Source of the DNA: Actinomadura fibrosa
Lineage (GTDB): Bacteria; Actinomycetota; Actinomycetes; Streptosporangiales; Streptosporangiaceae
Assembly (NCBI RefSeq): GCF_900659615.1
Contig: NZ_CAACUY010000003.1
Span: 97,073 to 161,072, forward strand
DNA length: 64,000 nt
Reading direction: 5' to 3'
In this document: piece by piece, positions 28,999 through 36,532 of the stretch
Layout: each line of letters opens with the position of its first letter
How positions within the stretch are numbered: the first letter of the stretch is position 1
Made by a program: the position numbers and the translations under genes
The notes under the pieces: model-generated
What the model was told of the DNA's origin: nothing
Databases searched by the model: none
What the model saw: the letters and a program-made list of their open reading frames with translations, nothing else

Positions 28999-30198
28999 AT
29001 GACCGAGCTGATGCGGGGCTGTCCCGTCAGCCACACCGAATACGGCGACGACTCCGCCCTCTACGAGCACTACGCGCTGCTCGACGCCGAGCGCGAGAGC
29101 GCCCGCTTCCATTACAACGCCACGCGTCCGCGCGGATTCTGGATGGTGCAGCGCTATGAGGACGTGCTCGAAGGCTTCCAGAAGCACGCCGAATGGACGA
29201 CCCGCGCGCGCAGCGCTCTCAATCCGGAGGCCGGGATAGCGTTGCTGCCCCAGGACCTGAACGGGCAGGAGCACGCCAAGCTGCGGCGCGTCCTCAACCC
29301 GTTCTTCTCTCCGGCGGCCGTCAAGCGCATGGAGGCCCTGGCGCACGAACGGTGTGTCGAACTCGTCGAGGAGGTCAAGCCCAAAGGCGGGTGCGATTTC
29401 GTCGCCGAATTCGCGATCCGCTACCCGACGGACCTGTTCCTGGCCCTGCTCGGCCTGCCGATGAGCGACGGGGAGTTCTTTCTGCCCTGGTCCGAGACGC
29501 TGTTCGCCGGCTTCTTCGGCGGCGACCCGGAGGCGGCGGCCGCCGCCAAGCGGGAGATCCTGGAGTACTTCGACGCCGCGGTGAACGAGCGCCGCGCCGC
29601 TCCCCGCGACCCGAAGCTGGACATGGTCTCCCGGCTGGTCGAGGCGCGCATCGACGGGGAGCCGCTCGCCCAGGACGACATCCTCACGATCTGCATGACG
29701 CTCATGCTCGCCGGCCTCGACACCACCCGCAGCGCCCTCGGTTTCATCTTCACCCATCTCGCCCGCCACGAGCAGGACCGGCAGCGGATCATCGACGAAC
29801 CCGAGGTGGTCCCGGCGGCCGTCGAGGAGTTCCTCCGGCTCTATCCGCTGGTGTTCCAGGCGGGGCGCGAAGTGCAGGATCCCGGCGAGTTCCACGGCCT
29901 GGAATTGGAGAAGGGCGATGTCGTCTGGCTCGGGATCGCCTCCGCCAACCGCGACCCCCGCAAGTATCCCGAGCCCGACAAGTTCGTCATCGGGCGCAAG
30001 GGCGTCAACCAGAACCTGGCGTTCGGCGCCGGTCCGCACCGCTGCCTCGGCATGCACCTCGCGCGTCTGGAACTGGCCGTGGTGCTACGCGAATGGCACG
30101 CGCGCATCCCGGACTACAGGATCGCGCCCGGCGTGCCGCTGACAGAGCGCGGCGGCCAGCTGACCATGCCGAACCTCCCCCTCGAATGGACGGTGTGA
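28999..30198 (+). CDS. Cytochrome P450
   Basis: A 399-residue soluble bacterial P450. The I-helix oxygen-activation motif is AGLDTTRS, the K-helix E-x-x-R is EEFLR, and the heme loop is FGAGPHRCLG with Cys349 as thiolate ligand. The length and absence of a membrane anchor fit a class I bacterial system fed by a ferredoxin. The ferredoxin gene follows by 3 bp and the reductase lies in the divergent operon, so a full electron chain is encoded. It probably performs the first hydroxylation of a hydrophobic cyclic substrate (inference). Confidence 0.94.
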   Translation: MTELMRGCPVSHTEYGDDSALYEHYALLDAERESARFHYNATRPRGFWMVQRYEDVLEGFQKHAEWTTRARSALNPEAGIALLPQDLNGQEHAKLRRVLNPFFSPAAVKRMEALAHERCVELVEEVKPKGGCDFVAEFAIRYPTDLFLALLGLPMSDGEFFLPWSETLFAGFFGGDPEAAAAAKREILEYFDAAVNERRAAPRDPKLDMVSRLVEARIDGEPLAQDDILTICMTLMLAGLDTTRSALGFIFTHLARHEQDRQRIIDEPEVVPAAVEEFLRLYPLVFQAGREVQDPGEFHGLELEKGDVVWLGIASANRDPRKYPEPDKFVIGRKGVNQNLAFGAGPHRCLGMHLARLELAVVLREWHARIPDYRIAPGVPLTERGGQLTMPNLPLEWTV

Positions 30199-30201
30199 AC
30201 G

Positions 30202-30417
30202 ATGTTCCTGTCGATAGACGCGGACAAGTGCATGGGGCACGGCCGCTGCTACACGGCGGCGGCGGACATGCTCTCCGACGACGACGAGGGCTTCGTCGCA
30301 CAGCGCGGGCAGACGCTCCAGGTGCCGGACGGGCTGCTGGAGGAGGCGCGGGACGCGGCGGACGCCTGCCCCGAGGGTGCGATCTCCCTCCGGGACGCCG
30401 TCGATGCCGATGCTTGA
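30202..30417 (+). CDS. Ferredoxin, 3Fe-4S or His-ligated cluster type
   Basis: A 71-residue P450-associated ferredoxin. The cluster motif is Cys10-x2-His13-x2-Cys16 ... Cys56-Pro, so the second Cys of a normal 4Fe-4S set is replaced by His. That pattern is typical of actinobacterial ferredoxins that serve P450s. The gene lies 3 bp after the P450 gene and its 3' end overlaps the next reading frame, pointing to coupled expression. Confidence 0.93.
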   Translation: MFLSIDADKCMGHGRCYTAAADMLSDDDEGFVAQRGQTLQVPDGLLEEARDAADACPEGAISLRDAVDADA

Positions 30418-32911
30418 GCACCTGCGCGTCCTCGACCTGACCGACGAGCGGGGACTGCTCTGCGGGCGGCTGCTCGCCGACCTCGGTGCCGACGTGGTGC
30501 AGATCGAACCGCCCGGCGGCTCGCCGGCGCGGTCGGCACCGCCGATCGCGGCCGGGGACGGGCACCCCTCGATGTTCTGGGAGACGTACGCGGCGGGCAA
30601 GCGCGGCCTCACGGCGGATCTGGACGCGGAGTCCGGCCGGGCACTGGTCCGCGGCCTCGCGGCGGCCGCGGACGTGTTCATCACGTCCTACCGGGCGGAC
30701 TGGCTGCGTGAACGCGGACTCGACCCCGAGACGCTGCGGGCCGGCCACCCGTCCCTGATCTACACGATGATCAGCGCCTTCGGAACGTCCGGGCCGAAGG
30801 CCGGCTACGCCGACTGCGACCTGGTCGTCTGGGCGGCGGGCGGTCCGCTCGACCCGCACCGCGACGGCGACCGCCCGCCGCTGCGGATCAGCGCGCCACA
30901 GGCGTACCTCCAGGCCGGGGCGGACGCGGCGGCGGGCACGCTGCTCGCGGTCCTCGCCCGGACGCGCACGGGCACCGGGCAGATCGTGGACGTCTCGGCG
31001 CAGGCGAGCCTGGGTGTGGCGACGCTCGCCCGCGTGCTCGCCGCCGCGGTGGGCGACGATAATCCCGAGTGGCACCGGCAGCCCGCCGGCCGGTCCGACC
31101 AGAGCGGCAGCGGTGCCGCGACCCCCAACGCCATGAAGAAATGGCACGTCAAGGACGGGATGGTCGAACTCCATCTGTCGATGGGGCCGGCGGCCGGAGC
31201 CTTCACCAACAACCTGTTCGGCTGGCTCGCGTCCGAGGGCGCGGTGGACGAGCCCATCGCGTCCTGGGACTGGAGGACGGTGCCCGACCGCGTCGCCGAG
31301 GGCGTCCTGACCGCCGCGGACCTGGACGACGCGCGCGCCGCGGTGCGGGCGTTCCTGCGGACCAAGACCAAGGCCGAGGTGCTCGACGCGGCGATGGAGC
31401 ACCGCCTGCTGTGCGTGCCGATCTTCGACATGGCGGACGTGGCGAACAGCGAGCAGCTCGCCGCCCGCGGCTTCTGGGACGAGATCGACATCAGCGGCCG
31501 CAGGGTCCCGATCCCGGGCCGGATCGCCCGCGTCACGGGCGCCGACGGGCCGCGCGTCCGGCGCCGGGCTCCCCGGATCGGCGAGCATACCGCCGAGATC
31601 CTCGCCGAATGGAGGGCCGGGGAGGAGTCCAGGCCCGTCCTGGGCCGTGCGGACGCATTGGGCCGTGCGGACGCACCGCGCTCCGGCGAGCCGGTGTCCG
31701 CGCTGGCCGGGCTGAAGGTCCTCGACCTGTCCTGGGTCGTGGCCGGTCCGCTCATCGGACGCGCGCTCGCCGACTTCGGGGCGCTCGTCGTCCGCGCCGA
31801 GTCCGGCACGCGCGTCGAGACGGCGCGGCTCATGCAGCCCTTCTACGGCGGCGTCCAGGGGAAGGAGAACTCGGCGCTCTTCGGCAACTGCAACGCCGGA
31901 AAGCTCGGCCTGACGGTCGATCTGAAGAGCGAGGACGGGCGCGCCGTCGTCCGCGACCTCGCCCGGTGGGCCGACGTGGTCGTCGAGTCGTTCTCTCCGG
32001 GCCTGCTGGCGAAGTGGGGCCTGGACTACCCGGCGCTCGCGGCCGGGAACCCGTCCCTGATCATGCTGAGCACCAGCATCGCGGGGCAGACGGGGCCATG
32101 GGCGCGGCTGGCCGGATACGGCAACGTCGGTTCGTCCCTCAGCGGTCTCCAGGGCCTGGTCGGGTGGGAGGACCGCCTCCCACTGGGGCCTTTCGGCCCC
32201 TACACCGACTATGTCGCGCCGCGGCTGGCGCTCGTCGCCCTGCTCGCGGCGATCGAGGACCGCGGACGGACGGGCCGGGGCCGCTACATCGACGTGGCGC
32301 AGATCGAGGCGGGCGTGTTCTTCCTGTCGCCCCAGGTGGCCCACTACGGCTTCGACGGCACGATCGCACGCCGGAACGGCAACCGCGACGAGCTGCTGTC
32401 CCCGCACGGCGTCTACCCCTGCCTGCCGGAGGACGGCCGCGAGCGGTTCGCGGCGGTCGCCGTGCGCACCGAGGCGGAGTGGCGGCGGCTGGCCGGCGTC
32501 ATCGGCCGCGCCGACCTCGCGAGTCGGCCCGACCTCGGCACCGCCGGCGGCCGCGCCGCGTACGCGGCGCAGATCGACGCGGCCATCACGGCCTGGACGT
32601 CGGAACGCCCGGCTCGCGACGTCGAGCGGACCCTGCAAGCAGCCGGCATCCCCGGCCACCTGTCCCAGGCGAGCGCGGACTTCGTCGCCGACCCGCAGCT
32701 CGCGCACCGCGGCCACATCGTGTCCCTCGACCATCCCCTGCACGGCGAAGCCCATGTCGAAGGCCCGCGGTACCTGCTGTCGGAGACACCCGGCGTGGTG
32801 AGGCGTCCGGCCCCGACTCTGGGCCAGGACAACGAGACCGTCCTGCGAGACGTCCTCGGCTATCCCCGCGCGCGGGTCAGTGAACTGCTAGAGGGAGGAG
32901 CGCTCCGGTGA
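30410..32911 (+). CDS. Tandem two-domain CaiB/BaiF CoA-transferase
   Basis: An 833-residue protein with two consecutive class III CoA-transferase domains. Domain 1 starts LEHLRVLDLTDERGLLCGRLLADLGADVVQIEPPGG and runs to about residue 410. After a short repeat-like linker (VLGRADALGRADAP) domain 2 starts LAGLKVLDLSWVVAGPLIGRALADFGALVVRAESG and runs to the end. In this double family each half resembles a monomer of the normal interlocked homodimer. Domain 1 is more diverged and may be structural. The start could be ATG 30410 or 30404; both overlap the ferredoxin end. Its stop overlaps the next start (GTGA). It probably loads CoA onto an acid product of the ALDH. Confidence 0.87.
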   Translation: MLEHLRVLDLTDERGLLCGRLLADLGADVVQIEPPGGSPARSAPPIAAGDGHPSMFWETYAAGKRGLTADLDAESGRALVRGLAAAADVFITSYRADWLRERGLDPETLRAGHPSLIYTMISAFGTSGPKAGYADCDLVVWAAGGPLDPHRDGDRPPLRISAPQAYLQAGADAAAGTLLAVLARTRTGTGQIVDVSAQASLGVATLARVLAAAVGDDNPEWHRQPAGRSDQSGSGAATPNAMKKWHVKDGMVELHLSMGPAAGAFTNNLFGWLASEGAVDEPIASWDWRTVPDRVAEGVLTAADLDDARAAVRAFLRTKTKAEVLDAAMEHRLLCVPIFDMADVANSEQLAARGFWDEIDISGRRVPIPGRIARVTGADGPRVRRRAPRIGEHTAEILAEWRAGEESRPVLGRADALGRADAPRSGEPVSALAGLKVLDLSWVVAGPLIGRALADFGALVVRAESGTRVETARLMQPFYGGVQGKENSALFGNCNAGKLGLTVDLKSEDGRAVVRDLARWADVVVESFSPGLLAKWGLDYPALAAGNPSLIMLSTSIAGQTGPWARLAGYGNVGSSLSGLQGLVGWEDRLPLGPFGPYTDYVAPRLALVALLAAIEDRGRTGRGRYIDVAQIEAGVFFLSPQVAHYGFDGTIARRNGNRDELLSPHGVYPCLPEDGRERFAAVAVRTEAEWRRLAGVIGRADLASRPDLGTAGGRAAYAAQIDAAITAWTSERPARDVERTLQAAGIPGHLSQASADFVADPQLAHRGHIVSLDHPLHGEAHVEGPRYLLSETPGVVRRPAPTLGQDNETVLRDVLGYPRARVSELLEGGALR

Positions 32912-33510
32912 CCGAGGAGGCGATCGAGAGCGACTGGAAGGCGGACTGGCGGCCGGTGGTCGACGCGGTCGGCCAGGACTTCTCCGACGGAGAGACGACC
33001 TGGGGCGCCGACCCGGTCGAGCGCGGAGCGATCCGCCGCTACCTGGAGCCGCTGGAGTTCGACTGCGCGCTCCACACCGACCGCGAAGCGGCGGTGCGGG
33101 CCGGCTTCGACGACGTGACGATGCCGTACACGGGCCTGATGTCGTGGACCCTGCCGCCGATGTGGCGGCCCGGGGAGACGCTGTTCGACAGCGACGACCG
33201 GAACGCCCAGCCGGTGCGGAGCGCCATCAACAACCAGGACATGCCGATCGGCCCCAGGACGACGGGCTTCTTCGGCACCGACATCGAGGTGGAGTTCCTG
33301 CGCCCCGTGGTGGCGGGCGAGCGCATCGGCCGCCGGGGCCGGCGACTCGTGTCCTGCGCGCCGAAGGAGACGGCGGTCGGCCGGGGCGCGTTCATGACAT
33401 GGGAGAGCGACATCGTGACCGAGCCGGGTGAGGTGGTCGCGCGGATCCGCATCGGCACCTACGCCTACGTGCCCAAGCGCGCGACCGGCGATGGCGAGGA
33501 GGGCGAATGA
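32908..33510 (+). CDS. MaoC-N/FAS1-type dehydratase subunit
   Basis: A 200-residue hot-dog-fold protein of the MaoC N-terminal/FAS1 dehydratase group. The FAS1-type start is followed by GFDDVTMPYTGLMSWTLPPMWRPGE, and the middle part carries [31 protein letters not shown]. It lacks the Asp-His hydratase motif of active R-hydratases, which is supplied by the adjacent MaoC gene. The pair probably forms a heteromeric enoyl-CoA hydratase like ChsH1-ChsH2 of steroid side-chain degradation. It is coupled to both neighbours by 4-nt overlaps (GTGA and ATGA). Confidence 0.8.
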   Translation: MTEEAIESDWKADWRPVVDAVGQDFSDGETTWGADPVERGAIRRYLEPLEFDCALHTDREAAVRAGFDDVTMPYTGLMSWTLPPMWRPGETLFDSDDRNAQPVRSAINNQDMPIGPRTTGFFGTDIEVEFLRPVVAGERIGRRGRRLVSCAPKETAVGRGAFMTWESDIVTEPGEVVARIRIGTYAYVPKRATGDGEEGE

Positions 33511-33971
33511 CCGAGGCCGCACCGGCGCTGGACGGGCGCCGGTTCGAGGACGTCGCGGTGGGGGAGGCGCTCCCCAGCGTGGCGTACCCCTTGACCGTGT
33601 ACCGGCTGGTGATGGCCGCGGGCGCCAACCGCGACTTCAACTCGATCCACCACAACACCGAGTACGCCCAGCGGACCGGCGCGCCGGAGATGTACGCCAA
33701 CACCCAGTTCCTGCTGACGGCGTGGGAACGCTGCGTCCGCGACTGGATGGGCCTGGCCGGGACCGTCCGGGCCATCCGCGGTTTCCGGATGCGGTCCTTC
33801 AACGTCGTGGGCGACACCATGCACGTCCGCGCCGAGGTCAAGGACACCCGGATCGAGGACGGACGCGGTGTCGTGGAGATCGCGATCCGCTGCGAGAACT
33901 CCACCGGTGTCACGGTCGGGCCGGGCGTCGTCGAAGTCGTCCTGCCGCGCCGAGAGGAGGAGGACCGATGA
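33507..33971 (+). CDS. MaoC-family enoyl-CoA hydratase subunit
   Basis: A 154-residue hot-dog protein. The hydratase-2 motif is visible as NRDFNSIHHNTEYAQ, with Asp and His as the catalytic pair. The FAxxTGAPEMYANTQFLL loop and C-terminal VEVVLPRREEE complete a single MaoC domain. It should be the catalytic half of the heterodimer with the preceding gene, hydrating a bulky enoyl-CoA. Overlaps of 4 nt at both ends place it firmly inside the hydratase-aldolase module. Confidence 0.85.
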   Translation: MTEAAPALDGRRFEDVAVGEALPSVAYPLTVYRLVMAAGANRDFNSIHHNTEYAQRTGAPEMYANTQFLLTAWERCVRDWMGLAGTVRAIRGFRMRSFNVVGDTMHVRAEVKDTRIEDGRGVVEIAIRCENSTGVTVGPGVVEVVLPRREEEDR

Positions 33972-35140
33972 GCACGGACCGCACCGCGGTCATCGCCGGC
34001 CTCGGCCTCACCGAGTTCGGGCGGATCTACGGGCGCACGCCCGCCGACTTCGCGATCGACGCGATCGGGCGGGCCGCGGAGGACGCGGGTCTCGGGCTGC
34101 CCGACATCGACGGTCTGCTCGTCAACCCCGGCGTGGGCAACGACATCGACCTCAGGCTCCAGTCCGCCTTGCAGATGCGCGACACCCGCGTCCTGGCGAC
34201 CATCCAGGGCTTCGGCTCCTCGGCCGGGCAGATGGTGCAGTACGCCTCTATGGCGATCGAGTCGGGCATGGCCGACGTCGTGGCGTGCGTCTACGCCGAT
34301 GCTCCGCTGAAGGAGGGCAAGAGCGCAGGCGCTTCTTATGCGGGGCAGAAGCGCGCGATGCAGGGCGTCGGCGCGCTGCCGGCCGCTGCGGGGCTCAAGG
34401 CGGCGCCAGAGCGGTACGCGGTCGCGGCCCGCCGCCACATGAACGCCTTCGGCACGACGAGCGAGCAGTTCGGCGCGGTCGCGGTCGCCGCGCGCCAGTG
34501 GGCGGCCATGAACCCGCGCGCGCAGAAGCGCGAGCCGATCACCCTCGCCGACCACCAGGAGTCGCGGATGATCGCCGACCCCCTGCGGCTGCTGGACTGC
34601 TGCCTGGTCAGCAACGGCGCCGTCGCGGTGATCCTGACGACTGCGGCGAGGGCGGCGGAACTGCGCCGCCCGCCGGTGCACGTGTGGGGCTGGGGGCAGG
34701 CGCACCCGGGCTACGCCAACCGGCGCGGTAGCGAGTTCGGCCTGGTCACGGGCGCGGCTCGCTCGGGAGCGGACGCATTGAAGATGGCGGGCATCGGGGT
34801 GGGGGACATCGACGTCCGGGAGATCTACGACTGCTTCACCTACACCACGCTGGTCACGCTGGAGGACTACGGCTTCTGCGCGAAGGGCGAGGGCGGCGAG
34901 TTCGTGGCGAGCGGCGCGATCGCCCCGGGCGGCAGCCATCCCACCAACACCGGCGGCGGCGAGCTGTCCTCGTACTACATGTGGGGCATGACGCCGCTGT
35001 CCGAGGCGATCATCCAGGCCCGGGGGGACGGCGGAGAGCGGCAGGTGCCGAAGCACGACCTGATCATGGTCAGCGGCAACGGCGGCGTCCTGGACTTCCA
35101 CTCCACGCTCATCCTGAGCCCGCACCCGAAGTCGGCGTAG
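33968..35140 (+). CDS. Thiolase-fold Ltp2-like aldolase (no nucleophilic Cys)
   Basis: A 390-residue thiolase-superfamily protein of the SCP-x/Ltp group. At the place of the thiolase nucleophilic Cys it reads GFGSSAGQM (Ser84/Ser85), so it is not a normal thiolase. The C-terminal half has REIYDCFTY (Tyr287) and GGGELSSYYMWGM (Tyr336/337), tyrosines at positions that in Ltp2-type enzymes serve retro-aldol cleavage (from memory of that family). It is followed by a DUF35 gene and preceded by a MaoC pair, the same set as ChsH1-ChsH2-Ltp2, which splits a beta-hydroxyacyl-CoA into a ketone and a short acyl-CoA. The start overlaps the upstream stop (ATGA), with GAGGAGG before it. Confidence 0.82.
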   Translation: MSTDRTAVIAGLGLTEFGRIYGRTPADFAIDAIGRAAEDAGLGLPDIDGLLVNPGVGNDIDLRLQSALQMRDTRVLATIQGFGSSAGQMVQYASMAIESGMADVVACVYADAPLKEGKSAGASYAGQKRAMQGVGALPAAAGLKAAPERYAVAARRHMNAFGTTSEQFGAVAVAARQWAAMNPRAQKREPITLADHQESRMIADPLRLLDCCLVSNGAVAVILTTAARAAELRRPPVHVWGWGQAHPGYANRRGSEFGLVTGAARSGADALKMAGIGVGDIDVREIYDCFTYTTLVTLEDYGFCAKGEGGEFVASGAIAPGGSHPTNTGGGELSSYYMWGMTPLSEAIIQARGDGGERQVPKHDLIMVSGNGGVLDFHSTLILSPHPKSA

Positions 35141-35165
35141 CCGTGCCAAGAGAGGAGGCGCAGGG

Positions 35166-35567
35166 ATGACGTTGATCCCCCTTGTCCGGGACGAGTTCTC
35201 GGCCCCGTTCTTCGACGGAGCGGCCGCGGGAAGGCTGATGCTCCGCTACTCGCCGAGCAGCGGCGAATGGTCCGAGCCGGCCGCCCTGGTGTGCTCGGTC
35301 ACGCAGGCGCGCGACCTGGAGTGGCGGCCCGCCGCCGGCGTCGGGGAACTCGTGAGCTGGACCGTCAAGCCGGGACGGCGCGGCGAGGACGGCCGCACCG
35401 CCCCCGACCAGGTCATCGGCATCGTCGAGACGGCGGAAGGCCCGTGGCTGACCTTGCGGCTGGTGGACGCCGCCGCCCCCGGGCTGAGAGCCGGTATGGC
35501 GGTCCGGGTGGACTTCGTCCGTCCCGAGGGCGGCGAGGCGATGCCCGTCGGCCGCGTCTCGGCCTAG
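35166..35567 (+). CDS. DUF35 OB-fold protein, zinc ribbon degenerate
   Basis: A 133-residue DUF35-type acyl-CoA-associated OB-fold protein, following the Ltp2-like gene by 25 bp with a GAGGAGG site. Family features are the start of FFDGAAAGRLMLRYSPSSGEW, a core GVGELVSWTVKPGRR and IGIVETAEGPWLTLRLVD, then GLRAGMAVRVDFV. The CxxC...CxxC zinc ribbon typical of DUF35 is reduced to RYSPSSGEW...LVCSV, so zinc is probably not bound. In Ltp2-type aldolases the DUF35 domain docks on the thiolase-fold subunit and is needed for activity. It is the last gene of the long operon and is followed by a strong hairpin. Confidence 0.8.
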   Translation: MTLIPLVRDEFSAPFFDGAAAGRLMLRYSPSSGEWSEPAALVCSVTQARDLEWRPAAGVGELVSWTVKPGRRGEDGRTAPDQVIGIVETAEGPWLTLRLVDAAAPGLRAGMAVRVDFVRPEGGEAMPVGRVSA

Positions 35568-35576
35568 GAGAACCAC

Positions 35577-35616
35577 GCGAGGTACCCCCGCCACCACGGC
35601 GGCGGGGGTACCTCGC
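35577..35616. terminator. Hairpin terminator, 16-bp perfect stem
   Basis: GCGAGGTACCCCCGCC (35577-35592), an 8-nt loop and its exact complement (35601-35616) follow the DUF35 stop by 9 nt. There is no T tract. It closes the ALDH-to-DUF35 operon and separates it from the crotonase operon. Confidence 0.8.
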
Positions 35617-35660
35617 CATGCCCGAGAACCCCTCTGGAGCCACCGGGCCCCCGGGAGTTG

Positions 35661-35680
35661 ATTTATGATTATGAACCGCA
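35661..35680. promoter_or_regulatory. AT-rich promoter of the crotonase/synthetase operon
   Basis: ATGATTAT (35665-35672) is a one-mismatch reverse-strand copy of the ATTATCAT word. TATGAT (35664-35669) could itself be the -10 box of the operon starting at 35735, giving a leader of roughly 60 nt with AGGAGG before the start codon. Confidence 0.35.
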
Positions 35681-35734
35681 TAGATTCTGGCCATCGGCGG
35701 GCTCGGCGCCCGCCGGTGGGACGAGGAGGTGCCT

Positions 35735-36532
35735 GTGGCAGCCGTGGACGTGGAGAACCGCGGTCCGGTCGTCTGGATCCGGATCGACCGGCCGGACCGG
35801 CGCAACGCCTACGACCTCGACATGGCCCGGGCGATGACCGCCGCCGTGGAGGACGCCGCCGAGGCGGACGCCGTCGTGCTGACCGGATCCGGTGGCTCCT
35901 TCTGCGCGGGAGGGGCGCTCGATCGTCTTGACGACCCCGATCCGGCGGAGCTGCGAGCCCTGTTCACCGCCTCGCTCCGCCTCGTGAACGCGATCCGCTC
36001 CTGCCCGCGTCCGGTCATCGCGGCGGTCGACGGCGCCGCCGCGGGCGGCGGCAACGAGCTGGTGGTCGCCTGCGACTTCGCCATCGCGACGCGGCGCTCG
36101 ACGTTCGGCCAGACCGGGCCGAGAGTGGGTTCGGCCGGGGTGCTCGGCGCGACGAACCTGCTCGCCGTCCAGATCGGGGAGAAGCGGGCCAAGGAGATGG
36201 CCATGCTGTGCCGCCGCTACACCGCCGACCAGGCGCTCGCCTTCGGCCTGGTGAACGAGGTCGTCGAGGACGGCGCGCTGGAGGAGGCCGTCGCCCGCTG
36301 GCTCGGCGGCATCCACCGGCTGAGCCCCCGCTACCTGGAGATCGCCAAGATCAGCTCCAACCAGTGGTGGCACCAGTCCGCCGACAACATGAACTCCGGC
36401 CTGGGCATGCTCCTGCAGGCGATCGGGAGCGAGGACATGCGCGAGGGCGCGCGGGCGTTCCTGGAGAAGCGCGCACCCGAATTCCGCGGCGGCCGCAGCG
36501 CCCCCGCGCCACACGAAGGGGCCGAGCAGTGA
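35735..36532 (+). CDS. BadI/MenB-like crotonase (ring-cleaving hydrolase candidate)
   Basis: A 265-residue crotonase. The GTG at 35735 has AGGAGG 5 nt upstream; an in-frame GTG at 35729 overlaps that site. Oxyanion segments are GGSFCAGGALDRL and AAAGGGNELVVACD. The stretch FGQTGPRVGSAGVLGATN, then RAKEMAMLCRRYTADQALAFGLVN, resembles MenB and BadI rather than hydratases. The second catalytic Glu of hydratases is absent. BadI hydrolyses a cyclic beta-ketoacyl-CoA to open a ring, so ring cleavage is a reasonable guess. The stop overlaps the acyl-CoA synthetase start (GTGA). Confidence 0.82.
   Translation: MAAVDVENRGPVVWIRIDRPDRRNAYDLDMARAMTAAVEDAAEADAVVLTGSGGSFCAGGALDRLDDPDPAELRALFTASLRLVNAIRSCPRPVIAAVDGAAAGGGNELVVACDFAIATRRSTFGQTGPRVGSAGVLGATNLLAVQIGEKRAKEMAMLCRRYTADQALAFGLVNEVVEDGALEEAVARWLGGIHRLSPRYLEIAKISSNQWWHQSADNMNSGLGMLLQAIGSEDMREGARAFLEKRAPEFRGGRSAPAPHEGAEQ

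Noticed and set aside
31640..31680. Short direct repeat encoding LGRADA twice
   Set aside because: A simple in-frame duplication inside a linker; not a mobile or regulatory element.
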